A stretch of 64,000 nucleotides of DNA. Source: Megascapheus bottae (Eukaryota; Chordata; Mammalia; Rodentia; Geomyidae). Position 1 is the stretch's first letter; each line of letters opens with the position of its first letter. The stretch spans positions 874,001 to 938,000 of the forward strand of contig JANJXV010000160.1 in NCBI GenBank assembly GCA_024803745.1, given 5' to 3'. Under the pieces are notes generated by a model. That model had not been told where the DNA came from and searched no databases. It saw only the letters and a list, made by a program, of their open reading frames with translations. Position numbers and translations under genes: made by a program. Shown here one piece after another: positions 1 to 11,807 of the stretch.

Positions 1-129
1 TGAGACTGAAAAGGGCTCTCCTACCAAGGGCTCCATTTAATGGACTCAGAATAAAGTGCTCTGGGATGGATGGGTCTTACTGTCTAGGAGAGGACCAGGG
101 AGAAGGATGGAGGAGGGGTGGGGTGGGGG

Positions 130-215
130 GGGGAATCTGATCAAGATGCCTTGCCTGCATACACAGGTAGGTCAAAATGAATCCCTCTGTACAACTAATT
201 AAAGTTAATTTTAAA
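130..215 (+). mobile_element. 3' terminus of an unnamed dispersed repeat (copy A)
   Basis: The block reads ctgatcaagatgcct, then a tgaatccctctgtacaac motif, then an A/T-rich end. The same order of motifs recurs near 33.35 kb and 56.3 kb, which marks it as an interspersed repeat terminus. I cannot name the family. The upstream boundary is not visible. Confidence 0.45.
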
Positions 216-525
216 GTTAGTGTGTGGGGGGGTGGGGGAGAAAGATTGTGTTGAGGTGTTTTCAGTAGGATGCTGACAGAACTCTGACCCAGAGAAAAGG
301 AAGTTCCTGAGGAATATTAAGTGAATGGTACCCAAGAGTACAGATTGAGGAACATTTAGGAATTTTTAAAAAATGAGCTGTTGGTAATTAGGCAAGAAAT
401 CTCCTCAGGTGGTCGCATGAAATATATTACCCAAACTGAGACACTCAAAAACAAAAGGGAAGGCCATGCATCATTCACAGGAACTACCCCAGACACACTG
501 GAACTAAATAATACTATAAGAAAAT
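216..525. other. Unannotated stretch
   Basis: Non-repetitive, A-rich sequence with no open frame or recognisable element. Confidence 0.5.
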
Positions 526-533
526 GAGTTTCA

Positions 534-735
534 GGACTGGGAGCATAACCTAGTGGTAGAGTGTTCCCCTAGCAAACACGAAGCCCTGGGTTTGATTCCT
601 CAGTTCCACATATACAGAAAAAGCCAGAAGTGCCTCTGTGGCTCAAGTGGCAGAGCACTAACCTTGAGCAAAAAGTGTCCAAGGACAGTGTGCAGGCCCC
701 GAGTTCAAGCTCCAGGACTGGTTAAAAAAAAAAAA
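534..735 (+). mobile_element. IDL-Geo SINE
   Basis: An ID-like half with degenerate A and B boxes (cctagtggtagagtgttc and gggtttgattcctc) is followed by the Geo half and an A-run. The octamer gagtttca flanks it (526-533 and 736-743), which looks like a short target-site duplication. The reading frame across it is an artefact. Confidence 0.85.
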
Positions 736-743
736 GAGTTTCA

Positions 744-1172
744 TGTGTACTGTTTAGGCCATAGGGTGCAGGCGTACTTTCAGCTCCTATTCCTGGGCCA
801 AAAGCAGACATTACTAATGGATTGTGGCTTCTGTCCCTTTAAACTGGACTGTGGTCTCAAATCCATTCTCAACAGAGCCTCCCTCTTCTTCCCTACAAAT
901 CCATAGGCAGGAGCAGAGGGGAACAGATCTTTGTGGTCATTAACAACATTTATTTCCACTCTGTTCCTTTCCCCCCCCCCGCCCCTTTTAATCCTCCCAT
1001 TTTTCTCTCTTTAGAATCTAGAATTCTATATCGCACGTGTTAGATAAGTCTCAGAGTTTGCTTGAAAATCTTGTGCTTTTAAAAATGCTTTATGACATTT
1101 TATCAATTCACTACCTAGAACAATTAGGTACAAATAACCACCATACTCTGTTTTGTTTTGTTTTCAATTTAG
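744..1172. other. Unannotated stretch before the candidate exon
   Basis: It holds a C-rich run near 970-985. From 1150 a T-rich tract (repeated gtttt) ends in tttag at 1168-1172, which could serve as a polypyrimidine tract and splice acceptor. Confidence 0.4.
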
Positions 1173-1630
1173 GCCTGAAAAAGAAATCTTCTAGTAGATT
1201 TCCACCGGTTGGAAATTTTAAGGTTGGGATAAGTAAACATGGTCATTTTCTAAGGGAGGAGTCTGGTCTCAACCTTAGGAAATACATCAGAGAATTCCAA
1301 CATGCTTGGCTAACAGTTGCTAAACTGAGTGGGCTCAGCCAAGAACAGTGGTCCAGATTTATGAGCACATACGAGGCCAACCTTCTTAGGAACACTAATA
1401 TCTATCATTTGTCCGTTCTGCGAGAAAGGTCAGGGGATGTGGCAAGGACCATTTCAAGGGTCCCTGTGCCACTTGCATAAGAGACCAATGACCTGCAAAC
1501 AAGGTCATCTGTTACTAAAATGGAAAGGTGCACTGGGAGCACTAGTCTAATTCCAGAGCAGTGATCTGGAGCCTGACAACAAATGCCCTGTGGCTTATAT
1601 CGCTCCCCAATAAAAATGGTATTTGATGTT
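1173..1630 (+). other. Candidate 3'-terminal coding exon, unrecognised protein
   Basis: After the acceptor-like tttag, one frame stays open for about 101 codons to a TAA at 1478-1480. AATAAA follows at 1609-1614 with a TG-rich stretch right after it, as expected at a cleavage site. The predicted peptide is basic at its start (KKKSSSRF) and richer in charged and polar residues than the repeat-derived frames nearby. It has no signal peptide or membrane segment and matches no family I know. No SINE or LINE is visible inside. It could also be a lncRNA last exon, a decayed pseudogene, or chance. In-frame sequence continues upstream to an ATG at 1037, but that part lies in the putative intron. Confidence 0.28.
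1609..1614 (+). promoter_or_regulatory. Canonical polyadenylation signal AATAAA
   Basis: The hexamer is followed within 5-20 bases by the TG-rich segment tggtatttgatgtt. It is meaningful only if the exon ending here is real. Confidence 0.3.
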
Positions 1631-1835
1631 ATCCGAGCTAGTCATTGTAAATTAGTTTATTGCAAATGAAGATACAATTTCATGTGGAGAGCAGTAAGCT
1701 TTCTTTCTCAGACCCAACAGCCTGTGAGTTGAATGCAGTCTTTAAAAATATTTGTATTTGTTCCTTTTTCATATTTAAGACCTTATTTCAGGTTTCCAGA
1801 CTTTAGTCTGGAATGATGATGGAAGCTTGCATTTT

Positions 1836-1995
1836 AAACACATAAATAATAAACATTATTATAAAAATATAATATATAGTAATATATTTGTATAAACATA
1901 AATAATATATTCTATTATATATTTTATATGTAAATATATGTCTAGGAATATAAATATATGTATAATTATACATGCATATTACTATATGGATATGC
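1836..1995. repeat. AT-rich low-complexity region
   Basis: Almost entirely A/T with recurrent atata and taaata words. The short frame on the minus strand is composition-driven. Confidence 0.85.
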
Positions 1996-3334
1996 AATAG
2001 TATGTATTATTATAAGAATTATTGTTACTTTAGAAACCTGAAAAAGTGTCCATTCATGCAAAGGCACTGGGGTATATCTCAGTTACACCTGATCATGCTT
2101 GTTTAGTATGTTTCCTTCCTTCCCTTGAGGTATTTTAGTTTGCAACTCCTGGTTTAGTTTAATAAGTGAGTCATGAAGGCATCGACCATGAAATTGAAGA
2201 CGTAGTCACCCAAGAGTGTATTTTAATTTAAATTTAACATTAGCCAATGCTTCAGGCTAATGATAAACATTACCCAACTGCTGCACACACACATACACAC
2301 CCATACACCAAAGTACCCATACAAGCACACACACAAGCACATGTAGCATCTTTACATGGTGTTCTAGTCATTCAACCAAATACCGAGTTGCCAGAAATAG
2401 TCAGGGGTCTTAATAACAAAGACTTGACCTCAAAAACAAAAACAAAAGGATTTAACCTTCTCTAAAGGATAGAGGATGGTTTCCCTGAAAATGGGAAGCA
2501 CAAAGCAAGCCTGGTAACTGAGTCAAGAAGGAAGCTGGGGAGGTGGCAGAGCTGTTACCCACACCACAGCTCGGTGAGGCCTGGAAGCCTGAAGCCTTGC
2601 CAGGCACATTTCACTGGTTGGGGCTGACTCTCACCTCCTGGTCTTCCTCCAGGCTCCCCTAGAGGCAAGTAGAAGAGAAGCCTCCTTCCCCACTCAGGCT
2701 TGCACATGGCACTGGTGTGGAACTTGTCCAGGGCTCCCAGGAAAGTCTATCTCCAGGACTCAGCCAGCATGTGAACATTCTGTGCAGCTCAGCCTCTGGG
2801 AACAGGAACCTGATTTTCTTCCCCAGGATCTCTGGACCACAGGGAAGGGAGAAGCGCTTTCTATAATCCTGACAGAAAAGACAGTGTTTCCATTGCCCCA
2901 TGCCACACAGGGGCCTAATTAAATCAGCCTGTGTTACAGGGATTGTACCACAGGGCCTCACACTGATCCCCGCTTCTGTTTCTCAGGCCAAGGGGTTCAG
3001 ATAATGAACCCGAACTGCTTCTCAATTCATTGCAAATTCCAGAAGGCAGGGGAGGAATTTAAAAAAAAATAAAAAAAAATTAAGCCAGGGTTGATGTTGC
3101 CAGGCTATTAAACCACTCTTCATTAAACAAAGTAACGAGAAGGCAGAGGAAGGGGTTGATTTTCTAGCCCGGGGAAGTCTTTGTTACAGAGTTCTGACCT
3201 TAAGAACTGACAGCAAAAGGTTTTGTTCATGGAGCAACTCAGACAATGTCAGTTGGATAAAGAAGTCTGTTTGGATTTTTCAAAGTGCTGGAAGAGGAAG
3301 GGAGAGTTTAGAACTGGAAATGATGATGATGATG
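1996..3334. other. Unannotated stretch with an imperfect CA repeat
   Basis: An interrupted CA-rich segment lies at about 2282-2340. The rest, including a GC-richer part at 2560-2960 with a 100-codon minus-strand frame, shows no recognised domain or repeat. I reject that frame as a gene for lack of splice or initiation context. Confidence 0.5.
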
Positions 3335-3428
3335 TTGGATACAGAGATACCTGGTCCTGAGTTCACATCCTAGCTCTCTCATTCCCAGCTGTGTGACAGT
3401 TCTCAGCTTTATCTGTGCTGGGTGATGG
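3335..3428 (+). mobile_element. MIR SINE fragment
   Basis: The segment contains the MIR core pattern: gagttcacatcctagctctctcatt, cut by divergence, then agctgtgtgac. No duplication survives, as expected for an ancient copy. Confidence 0.6.
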
Positions 3429-3504
3429 ATATCCAGGGAGTATGCCCACTCCATCAGTCACAGCTGGCTCAGGTATTGGCTTAATGGAAGCCTGTCTGTC
3501 TGCC

Positions 3505-3632
3505 TGCCTGCCTTGCTAGATTTTGAGTCCTATGAGGGGAAAAGATCTCATCTACTTTGTCTACCCGAGAGTCACTTCTCACCCCCCTCAGTAAATATTG
3601 GATGAGCATTTAATGAATTCACGAATAAGCAA
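3505..3632 (+). mobile_element. L2 LINE 3' end
   Basis: It follows the L2 3' pattern: ttttgagtcctatgagggg, then atctcatctactttgtctac, then cagtaaatattggatgagc and a terminal aatgaattcacgaataag. Confidence 0.7.
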
Positions 3633-4455
3633 AGTAAGACATTTCATTTATCATACCTAGATAATTTTGACAACCACCCCAGGAGACGGGGCCTGCACGT
3701 CTGCACCCTTTCCAAGCATCTCCATTGGAGAACCAATTAGCCAGAAAGGTTAGACCAAAACAATTTTTTTTTCTTAAATTCACAAGAACAGACTTTTTTT
3801 TGTAATCTTTACCTTGAACCTTTCTCCCAATTCCCCAAGACTTTCTGCCACACATGCAAAGACTTTCTTCTGAATTTCAAAATCCTCATTCCCATCCCCT
3901 TTCCCAGACCCTAGATGATGGAACTAAAGAATCACAAAGAATCAAAATACAGCGTTTGTTCTCATTGAGAAGTCCTTGTTTCCCTGCAGGTGAAGGCCCA
4001 TGAAATCATTTCACACAAGACAGACAGGCATGCGATGTTTCCCATCACACATCTGCATCCCACCTGCTTGGACCACTCATCTTATATGGTCCAATGTGCA
4101 GTAACCATTGAGGCACATCCCCTCTAAAATCAACATTTTTCTTGGTAACCTGATCTGCCTCTTTGCTTTATACTTCACATCGCCTCAGAGATTTTATTCT
4201 GCCAATGGAAAATGAACGAATGCCATTTCTTTGGATCTACTTTTGTTAGAAAGGAATAGCATATCTCATTCTGGGAAGACCATTATCAACTGGTATCACA
4301 ATGCCCACCTTTGTCTCTGCTCTAGAATTTCAGAGATATGAACCTTACAAGTCTATGGATTCATTCTGTTTTGCCATTTTTGTGGGCAATCCATTAGCCT
4401 GTCAGAGGCCAATGAGCCAAGGACAATTGTAGATCTTTGTTTTCTTTTTCAATTT
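3633..4455. other. Unannotated stretch
   Basis: Mixed composition with short T-runs near 3770 and 3797. Nothing recognisable. Confidence 0.5.
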
Positions 4456-4676
4456 CCTTTTTTTTTCTTGATGGTACCACTGGTGGAATTCAGGGCCTCA
4501 TGCTTCCTGAGCAAGCACTCTGCCATTTGAGCACACAGTAGTCCTTTTCAGTTCACTTGCTTTTAGTTTCTCAAATGGATTCTTGGGCTTTTACCCAGGC
4601 TTTCTTCAGATCATGATCCTCCTACTTCTGCCTCCTGAGTACCTGGGATGACAGATATGGGCTACCATGCCCAGCA
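4456..4676 (-). mobile_element. B1-dID dimeric SINE
   Basis: On the minus strand a 7SL-like head with its Alu-type aggaggc motif is followed by an ID-like unit (ggcagagtgcttgctcagg) and an A-run. The second unit is ID rather than Geo, so I place it in the older B1-dID type. Confidence 0.65.
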
Positions 4677-5310
4677 ATGCAAATCATAAGTTTTTAAGAT
4701 CAAATAGAATAAAGGATGGTTGGCTATCATTGATTTTCTGAGAAATCAATATCCAAATCAACTATCTAAGTCACCATTTACATTCAAATAGTCTACACAA
4801 AGCTACGGTGTTCTTGAGCCCAGTTCCACAGTCAGGTTAGAAACCTATGGGTTGGAATAACTACTATAAATCGGACTTTTCCAAATATAAGTGATTGTCT
4901 TTTAGACCACATGGAATGCTTACAGAAATTGTGAATTCCAAGGCTTACCTCCTAGAGAGTTTAATAACACAGGGGACCCCCAGAATGTATAGCCCTGATC
5001 CATACCCTGCTTCTGCAGGAAGGGGCTTCAAGTAACTTCATGAGCTCATTGCACGCCCTCCAGTGCGACACTCAAGTGCTCTCAGGCTTAATTTCCTCAT
5101 CTGAACACCAGGTACGAAAACACCCAGGCAATGTCACGAAATGCTGCCAAGTTAATCTGTGGGGAGGTGGTTGGCAATTCTATCAAGTGCTCTATACAGG
5201 TATAAAGTATTCCAGTTTTCAGCTCACTTGGTTGTAATGTTTTTTATTTTTGCTTATTGGGGACCAGTTTCAGGTGATTTGCAAGGTCCACTGTATAAAG
5301 GAAATATAAA
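4677..5310. other. Unannotated stretch
   Basis: No repeat, RNA gene or convincing open frame seen. Confidence 0.5.
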
Positions 5311-5320
5311 AAGCAAATTT

Positions 5321-5512
5321 GGGCTGGGAGTTTGGCCTACTGGTAGAGTGTTTGCTTTGCATGCACAGAGACCCAGGTTCGATTCCTTGGTACCACATAC
5401 ATAGAAAAAAGCCGGAAGTGGTGCTGAAGCTCAAGTGGTAGAGCTCTAGCCTTGAGAAAGTCCAAGGACAGTGCTCAGGCCCTGAGCTCAAGCCCAGGGC
5501 TGGTTTAAAAAA
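5321..5512 (+). mobile_element. IDL-Geo SINE with 10-bp target duplication
   Basis: Near full length, beginning gggctgggagtttggcct and ending in ctggttt plus A-run. The decamer aagcaaattt flanks it exactly (5311-5320 and 5513-5522), so the insertion limits are firm. Confidence 0.93.
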
Positions 5513-5585
5513 AAGCAAATTTGATGATGATGCCAAGCTGATAGCCATGGGGGTTCTAAACTGCATGGGTTCTGTGGGTGTGTCG

Positions 5586-5792
5586 AAAACTTAAGGAGTA
5601 ATGGCTGTAATCCTAGAGGCCATTCTGGAGGCTAGAATATGAGAAAAGTCTATGGGAGACTCTTATCTCCAATTCACTACCAAAAGCAACAACAAAAGAA
5701 ACAGAAATGGAGCTGTGGTTCAAGTGGTGAAGCTCTAGAGTTTCTGCAAAGAAGCTCAGGTATAGCACCCAGCCCTAAGTTCAAAACAAAAA
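5586..5792 (+). mobile_element. 7SL-headed Geo SINE, diverged
   Basis: The head keeps ggctgtaatcctag, the junction keeps gagactcttatctccaatt, and the tail keeps gagctgtggttcaagtggt. It abuts the next copy head to tail. Confidence 0.75.
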
Positions 5793-5796
5793 CAAA

Positions 5797-6026
5797 GCCC
5801 AGCATGGTGGCTCATGCCTGTAATCCTAGCTACTCAGGAGGCTGAGATCTGAGGATCAAGGTTCAAAGCCAGCCCCAGCACAAAAGGACCTGAGACTCTT
5901 ATCTCCAATTAACCTCTAGAAAACAGGAAGTGGGGCTTGGCTCAAGGGTCGGGTGGTAGCCTTGAGCCGAAGAGCTCAGGGACAGCACCCAGGCTGAGTT
6001 CAAGCCCTATGACCCACAAAAAAAAA
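5797..6026 (+). mobile_element. 7SL-headed Geo SINE
   Basis: A B1/Alu-like head (ggtggctcatgcctgtaatc, then gctactcaggaggctgag) joins through ttatctccaattaacc to a Geo-type tail and A-run. It is one of the clearest copies of this second family. Confidence 0.9.
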
Positions 6027-6465
6027 GACAATTCTAGCCCAAAGTCAATGGCAAATAGTGGTAACATGTCCAACTCTTAAGTAAAAGGTGACAGCTTTGG
6101 AAAAGCTACTGAAGATTCAAAACCACTACTGTGTATGCACACTCCCCCACCTCTCCTTCCATTGTCCCAGGATTAAATATTCATTGCCTTTCTCTGTGCA
6201 AACAGAGACAGAGCCTAAGACACACATCATAAAAAATGCAATGTAAAGTTTCTCCCTAATTTCAGTTTCTGTATTAGAAATGCATTTTTGAATGACCTTC
6301 CCACTGCTGGGGTCGAACACCTAATCTTCCCTGCCCGGGTGAGTGTTATTCTGGGGAAACGTGGGTGTGTATGGAAGACCAAGAGATCAAGGACAAATCC
6401 CCATCAGCTGTCTGGCAATCCTCACCCCATCAACACACACAGTGTTCAACATATGTTCAGGAAGT
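6027..6465. other. Unannotated stretch
   Basis: Unique-looking sequence. Two short overlapping frames on opposite strands carry no motif. Confidence 0.5.
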
Positions 6466-6645
6466 CAGGCGCTGGTAGCTCATACCTGTAATCCTAGCTA
6501 CTCAGAAGGCTGAGATCTGAGGATCATGGTTCAAAGCCAGCCTGGGCAGGAAAAGTCCAGGAGACTTTTATCTCCAATCCATCACCAGAAAAACAGAAGC
6601 GACACTGTGACTCAAAGCAGTAGAACACTAGCCTGCAGAAAAAGA
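6466..6645 (+). mobile_element. 7SL-headed Geo SINE, 3' truncated
   Basis: The head and the tctccaatccatcacc junction are present. The tail stops after actagcctgcag, before the usual caggccctgag segment. Confidence 0.8.
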
Positions 6646-7724
6646 TGAAGGCCCACAACCAGCGTGAGCCACTGGCACTCTGTTTCCACTGCTCTTTTGA
6701 AGGCAGGGATATTTACATTAACATATTGTATATGATTCCTATGAAACTCCAAATACGCGTGAAAGAAAATACAACAGCACTCACCAAGTTCTACTACGTT
6801 TTCTTCCGACTAACTCCTGTTTACAAACGTTGAAGGCTCTGGTGTAGCTCAGGAAACCTTTTCAAAGCTCCAGCAGTTAATTATAGCTGACTCTGGGGCT
6901 GGGAAAGCCGACTACACTACACTCTGAGATCAATGGCTCTGGCTAGACTGGGAGGGGAGAAATGCCACTCAGATGGTAATCACTGAATGCTTCTCAAACC
7001 CAGGGAAGCAAGGCAGGGCCTCACTCCCATAATCCTCTGCACCAGCTCTTCCACACAGGTCAATGCAAAAGCAGCCTGCACTCCCCAAGCAAAACCTGCC
7101 ACAGCTCTCCAGAGAAACAAACGACATTCCCATACAGAACGTATTATGTGTATATATTACTACTTACGCTATCATAATACATGCAAATGTAAAGAATATA
7201 ACGTAGAATATCCAAACATACAATGAAGTGCATCACTGATTGTTGAGCCCTCCAGCTGGGCCCATAGCCTGTGCTGCAACTACAGAACTTGAGCGGGCAG
7301 ATGTCTCTATTGGTATATTGGCTTACATTACTGTGGATGCGCACTCAAGAGTGAGACTTATTTACTTGGGCTTTCCCCCCCCCCATTCTGTCAATTAGAA
7401 AGGGCAAGCCCTGGTTTGCCACCTTCTCCACCATTGTAACTGCTTTGCTTACTATACGGAAGTCCTCAGGTAATTCTTGCCAAGTGGATGGATGCTGGCA
7501 AAAGACTTAGAGAAACCATCTGCCAAGAATTAATAGAGGTTACTCTGCAGAGAGATTAGGAGATGACTTTTAAATACACTGCTGTTACCCTTTTTAATTT
7601 TAATATTTTTGGAGCCAACTTCTGCGGAAACTATTTTTCTAATGAAGAAGAAAATGAAATGAATGTAGCTTGGGACCCAAGTGATCCCAAACATGAATAG
7701 TAGCTAAGAAGTTTAGCCTTCAAA
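6646..7724. other. Unannotated stretch
   Basis: Contains a C-run at about 7374-7384. Otherwise no recognisable element. Confidence 0.5.
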
Positions 7725-7840
7725 AGCCAGGCACGTGCTGTCATCCTAGTCACTCAGGAGGCTGAGACCTGAGGATCACAGTCCAAAGCCAGCCTGGACA
7801 GAAAAGTCCATGAGACTCGAATCTCTGCTTAATCAACAAA
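7725..7840 (+). mobile_element. 7SL-headed SINE, head only
   Basis: Only the 7SL-like head and the start of the junction (gtccatgagactcgaatctc) remain. The Geo tail is missing. Confidence 0.75.
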
Positions 7841-8710
7841 GCTCATTGGTGGGTGAGAAGAATGCACAGCACTGACACCCATGGAGGGACGGTGTAAGTA
7901 GATCAGGCCTCTGCCGCCAGGGGGCGTCTCCTCCATCTAGAGCTGCATGGCCAGCTGGTGAACAGGAGGGGAAGGCTGTCCTTTGAGATGCTGTCTGTAA
8001 TGCAGCCAGCTGGCAGATAGCTTGGTGCAACGCAAGCCTGGCATTTAATAAACCAGAAGTGTCGTTTTACTACTGAACCCTCTCCTTTATACTAAGAAGA
8101 TAATGAAGACACTATCTGGCATTTCTTGGGGCATCTGGAAGAGTTAAAGAAGTGAAGAGCTTGCTTTGCTCTGGAGAGGAGGAAGATAAATCTTTACACG
8201 CAGAGGAAAAGCCTGTATAAAAAATGGATCTTCTTTGGTATTGGAGGAGAGGAGAGAGCTATAATTTGTTTGTAAAGGGCACTTCGAAGTTTTACTTCAG
8301 CAATTTTATTACAAATTAACAAGACAACCCTCATAAGCATAAAATAACAACCATAAAGATAGAGGTGGGATTTTTTTAAAGCTTTTATCTCAACCAGTAG
8401 GAATGCTGTTATAAAAAATGGATACGTAAAATAAGGCAGAGGATAGTTTTGGATAAGAGGGTGAACTAGAATGCCCTGCACGTCACAGACACAGGATACT
8501 AGGAATGGAAGTTTGGGGGATTAATTGAAGAAGAGTTCTCCAGAGATATAAAGAGAGGCAGAGAAAGTGAATTCCTGAGAAAAATGATAATCAGGGTGAT
8601 GTTCCCCCCAGTGCCAGGAATTGTTTGATGAATCGGTGGCATTTTGATATCTAATATTTCATTTCAAGTGATTGCTTATCATGGTTCATGCTGTAATTTC
8701 CTGCCATTAG
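7841..8710. other. Unannotated stretch
   Basis: Mixed sequence with no repeat identified. Confidence 0.5.
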
Positions 8711-8913
8711 CCAAAGCAAGAAGGGGAGGGGGGAGAGGGGGAGGGAGGGAGAGGGAGGAGGAGAAGGAAGGGGAGAGGAAGGGGGAGAGGGAGAGGGGGA
8801 GAGAGGTGGAGGGAGAGGGGGAGAGAGGTGGAGGGAGGGAGGGAGGGAGGGGAGAGGGAGGGGGAGAGGGGGAGAGGGAGGGAGAGAGAGAGAGAGGAAG
8901 AGAGAGAGAGTCT
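8711..8913 (+). repeat. Purine-only (GGGA/GA)n tract, about 200 bp
   Basis: Almost uninterrupted A/G on the plus strand, mixing gggagg, gaggga and terminal (ga)n blocks. The Ser/Leu/Pro-rich and Arg/Glu/Gly-rich frames on both strands are translations of this tract. Confidence 0.97.
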
Positions 8914-9811
8914 CCATTTAAACAAGTCACACCATGAGGACTAAACCTGTCATTCTTAAGCATAAGAGAATCTTCAAGAGACTACTTTTCTAGTTAATAT
9001 AGCTAATTCGAACTAGTACCGAGGCTTTCCTATGTATTAGGAAAACTATGGAAACTTGTATTTTCAGACTTTGCTCTTTATTTTCCCGGAATTGACAAGT
9101 TTTTCAGATCAAATTCTCTTTAAATCCAAAAGCAGACCCTTTTCATAGAAACAAAGAATTTAGTTAATATATAGATTTTATTTCCACACACAATAAAAAG
9201 AAGTTGCCGCTGTGGCATTATTTTAAGAAAAGCTGTGAGAGTTGAGAAGCAACAAGTGATAACTCCCCAGAGGTAGAAACCCAACACAAGACAGGACCAG
9301 AGCAAAGAATCCCTGTAGACACCGGACGAGGTATCAGACTTTTTTTTCTCCCCCCTTGGATCAGAGCTCAATGCTTCCATTTAAAATGTTCACCAATTCA
9401 ATGCATATTTAAGGCTGCATGGTGTAATGTGTACACACAATGGAATGGCTACCGTGGCCCAGCCATCCTTCATCTCATGTAGCTTGTGTCTATGGCAAAA
9501 CACCTCAAATCTATACTCGCAAAAATAAGTCTGTACATTGTAGATGAACAGGAAAACGAGGAAACAGCTCAAAAGTCAGGAAACAAAGGGGAGCTGGCAA
9601 GGATTCCCAGAGGAAGTGACATTTGAAGGATGAGGAAGATGGTCTCACCACACTGGTGGAAGCAGCTACCTGAAAGTACAGGGGACATATGAGTCTGGGT
9701 GGGGAAACCAAGAAATGTTTGGTATTATCAGAGTTGATGAAGGTTATGGAGAAGTAACAGGATCTGACTTTGAAAAGTAGTCAGAGGTCTCTGGTCTGTA
9801 TTGATAGGAAC
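8914..9811. other. Unannotated stretch
   Basis: No recognised repeat. Several 60-86 codon minus-strand frames overlap one another and show no domain. Confidence 0.5.
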
Positions 9812-10043
9812 CTTTTTGTTGTTTCTTGTCGTTTGTGGGGCTTGAACTCGAGGCCTGACCGTCTTTTGCACAAGGCTAATGATCTACTACTTTGAGCCAC
9901 AGCTCTACTTCTGGTTTGTGAGTGGTTCACTAAGGGTAAGAGTTTTACTGGGACTTTTCTGCCCCGGCTAGCTTCAAATTGCAATCCTCAGATTTCAGTC
10001 TCCCGAGTAGCTAGGATTACAGATGTGAGCCACTGGCACCCAG
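9812..10043 (-). mobile_element. 7SL-headed Geo SINE, antisense
   Basis: Starts with the T-run equivalent of the A-tail, then ggggcttgaactcgaggcct (tail) and ctcccgagtagctaggatta (head) in reverse. Confidence 0.88.
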
Positions 10044-10635
10044 TTTGATATGAACTTCAAAAGATCCATTCAGTGTAGAGAAGGAAAACTGGAGATTATG
10101 TAAGGATGCAAAAGACTCCTATTTCTAATAGACACTCTACCACTAACTTAAGCAATCCACTTTCCCAGCCTTCAGAACCTTCAAGGAAAGCCTGGGGAGA
10201 TGTGTTTCTGTCCTCTGAACACTGTGTAAAAACACAAGTGGGAATGAGGAGGCGGGAAATGGCATATCTAAGAATGAGCTAGGATAAACCTACCGAAGGG
10301 GAGCACTCCACTAAAAGTGCTCAGAACAAATGCATGGGATGCAGAAAGCCCTCTGAGTCACCAAGTTCCGCGGGCAAAGCATGCTGCCACCCAGAAATCT
10401 GGAAGAAACCTCCATGGTGTTTTTCATGGCAGTGACATGTTTTTCTATTTCCTTCCACCACATACAAAGGCTCCAGGTCATCCTCATTCTTGCAAATACA
10501 ATGGTCTTCTGATGTCAGCAGGCTGGCAGCTTTGAGCCTTGATCTTGATAGCTTTGATGTTTTTCACTTCCCTCATGACTGGTAACTGGAAACCTTTTTT
10601 TCCCCCCCTCTTGAATGAATAAACACATTGGTCAT
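10044..10635. other. Unannotated stretch
   Basis: No element recognised. Confidence 0.5.
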
Positions 10636-10990
10636 TTCTGATGCTCCTTGGAGAAACTCTATGCAGAGTCTCTGGCCTGTTTTCTAATGGACTTGTTAAC
10701 ACTGCATTGGTAATTGGACTGTAGGAGCTCTTCGTGTATTTCAGAAATTAGGCCTTTGTTTTTTTCTTTCCACAGGCATCCCAAGGGCTGGCAGACATTT
10801 TCTCACACGTTTGCAAGTTTCCATTTTGTCAGTGACGTATTTCTTTTTGCCGCACAGAAGCTCTTAAGTTCGATGCAGTCTCATCTGTCTACTTTTGCTT
10901 TTCCTCCAGATGTTGCTGAAGTTAATTCCGTGACTTCTCTGTCAAGACCGCGTCTGGTGAGGCTTTGACTTTTTGTTCCAAAAGTTTTAC
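10636..10990 (-). mobile_element. Old L1 ORF2 fragment
   Basis: The plus strand is the complement of an internal L1 ORF2 segment. Diagnostic pieces are attggactgtaggagctc, gaaattaggcctttgtt and cacagaagctcttaagttc, in the order seen in mammalian L1. It is heavily diverged, so the 84-codon plus-strand frame is not a gene. Confidence 0.72.
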
Positions 10991-11569
10991 CCACAAGAAA
11001 AAAACATTTGAAATCACTGCCTTGAGTGATTAGTACACCAAAATCTCGAGAACAATTAGCATTCCCAAAATGCTGCTCGTATGTGAATGGCTTTCACTGG
11101 CATCAGAATGACCAAATTAGATCAATTAATTCTATCATTTAATTAATTACATGTCCCAGGGCTATCTTAAAGGCCTCAGATAACAACTGAAAAGAAACCC
11201 CAAACAGTTGCTTTGATATCAAGTAGTTACATCCCTAAGTCTTACTTAATAAGGAATAGCCCAATTGAAAACAAGAGGGCATTATTATTTTATCAGCACT
11301 CTGAAACAAATGCACTAAATGGTTTGTTACCAATCTGCAAGTTATCTTTATACCATCCAGACGAGGTAGTTCAAATCCTACGTGATTTGCATGTAAGCCC
11401 TTCTGGTCACCACACAATCAAACTGAATAATGTCACTCATCTTCAGGTAAAATGGTGTTTATAATGTCCTGACAGACTATAGGGACCGCCAGTAGTCCTC
11501 TTTTCCTTCTCTCACATGAAAATATAGCATTTGAAATTTGAAAGATAGAAAACAAAACCCAGACTTCAT
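10991..11569. other. Unannotated stretch
   Basis: AT-richer around 11110-11150. Nothing else recognised. Confidence 0.5.
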
Positions 11570-11807
11570 AGGTGCCAATTCTGGGCCTTGAACTCAGTGC
11601 CTAGGTGCTGCCCCTGAGTGTTTTGCTCAAGGCTAGTACTGTACCACTTGAGTCACAGCTCCACTTCCAGCTTTTTTGGGAGTGGTTTCTTTAGAGATAA
11701 GAGACTTATGGACTTTACTGGCCAGGCTGGCTTCAAACGGACGGATTCTCAGATCTCAGCCTCCTGAGTATCTAGGATTCCAGGTGTGAGTGATTGATGC
11801 CCAGCTA
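11570..11807 (-). mobile_element. 7SL-headed Geo SINE, antisense
   Basis: Carries a reversed Geo tail (ggccttgaactcagtgcct, then taccacttgagtcacagctc) and a reversed head ending in caggtgtgagtgattg. Confidence 0.9.

Noticed and set aside
553..720. tRNA-like A and B boxes, here and in every ID/IDL-Geo head
   Set aside because: These are internal pol III promoters of SINEs, with no intact acceptor stem or cloverleaf, so they are not tRNA genes.
8644..8937. Overlapping Glu/Arg- and Pro/Ser-rich frames on both strands
   Set aside because: These are translations of a purine-only repeat.
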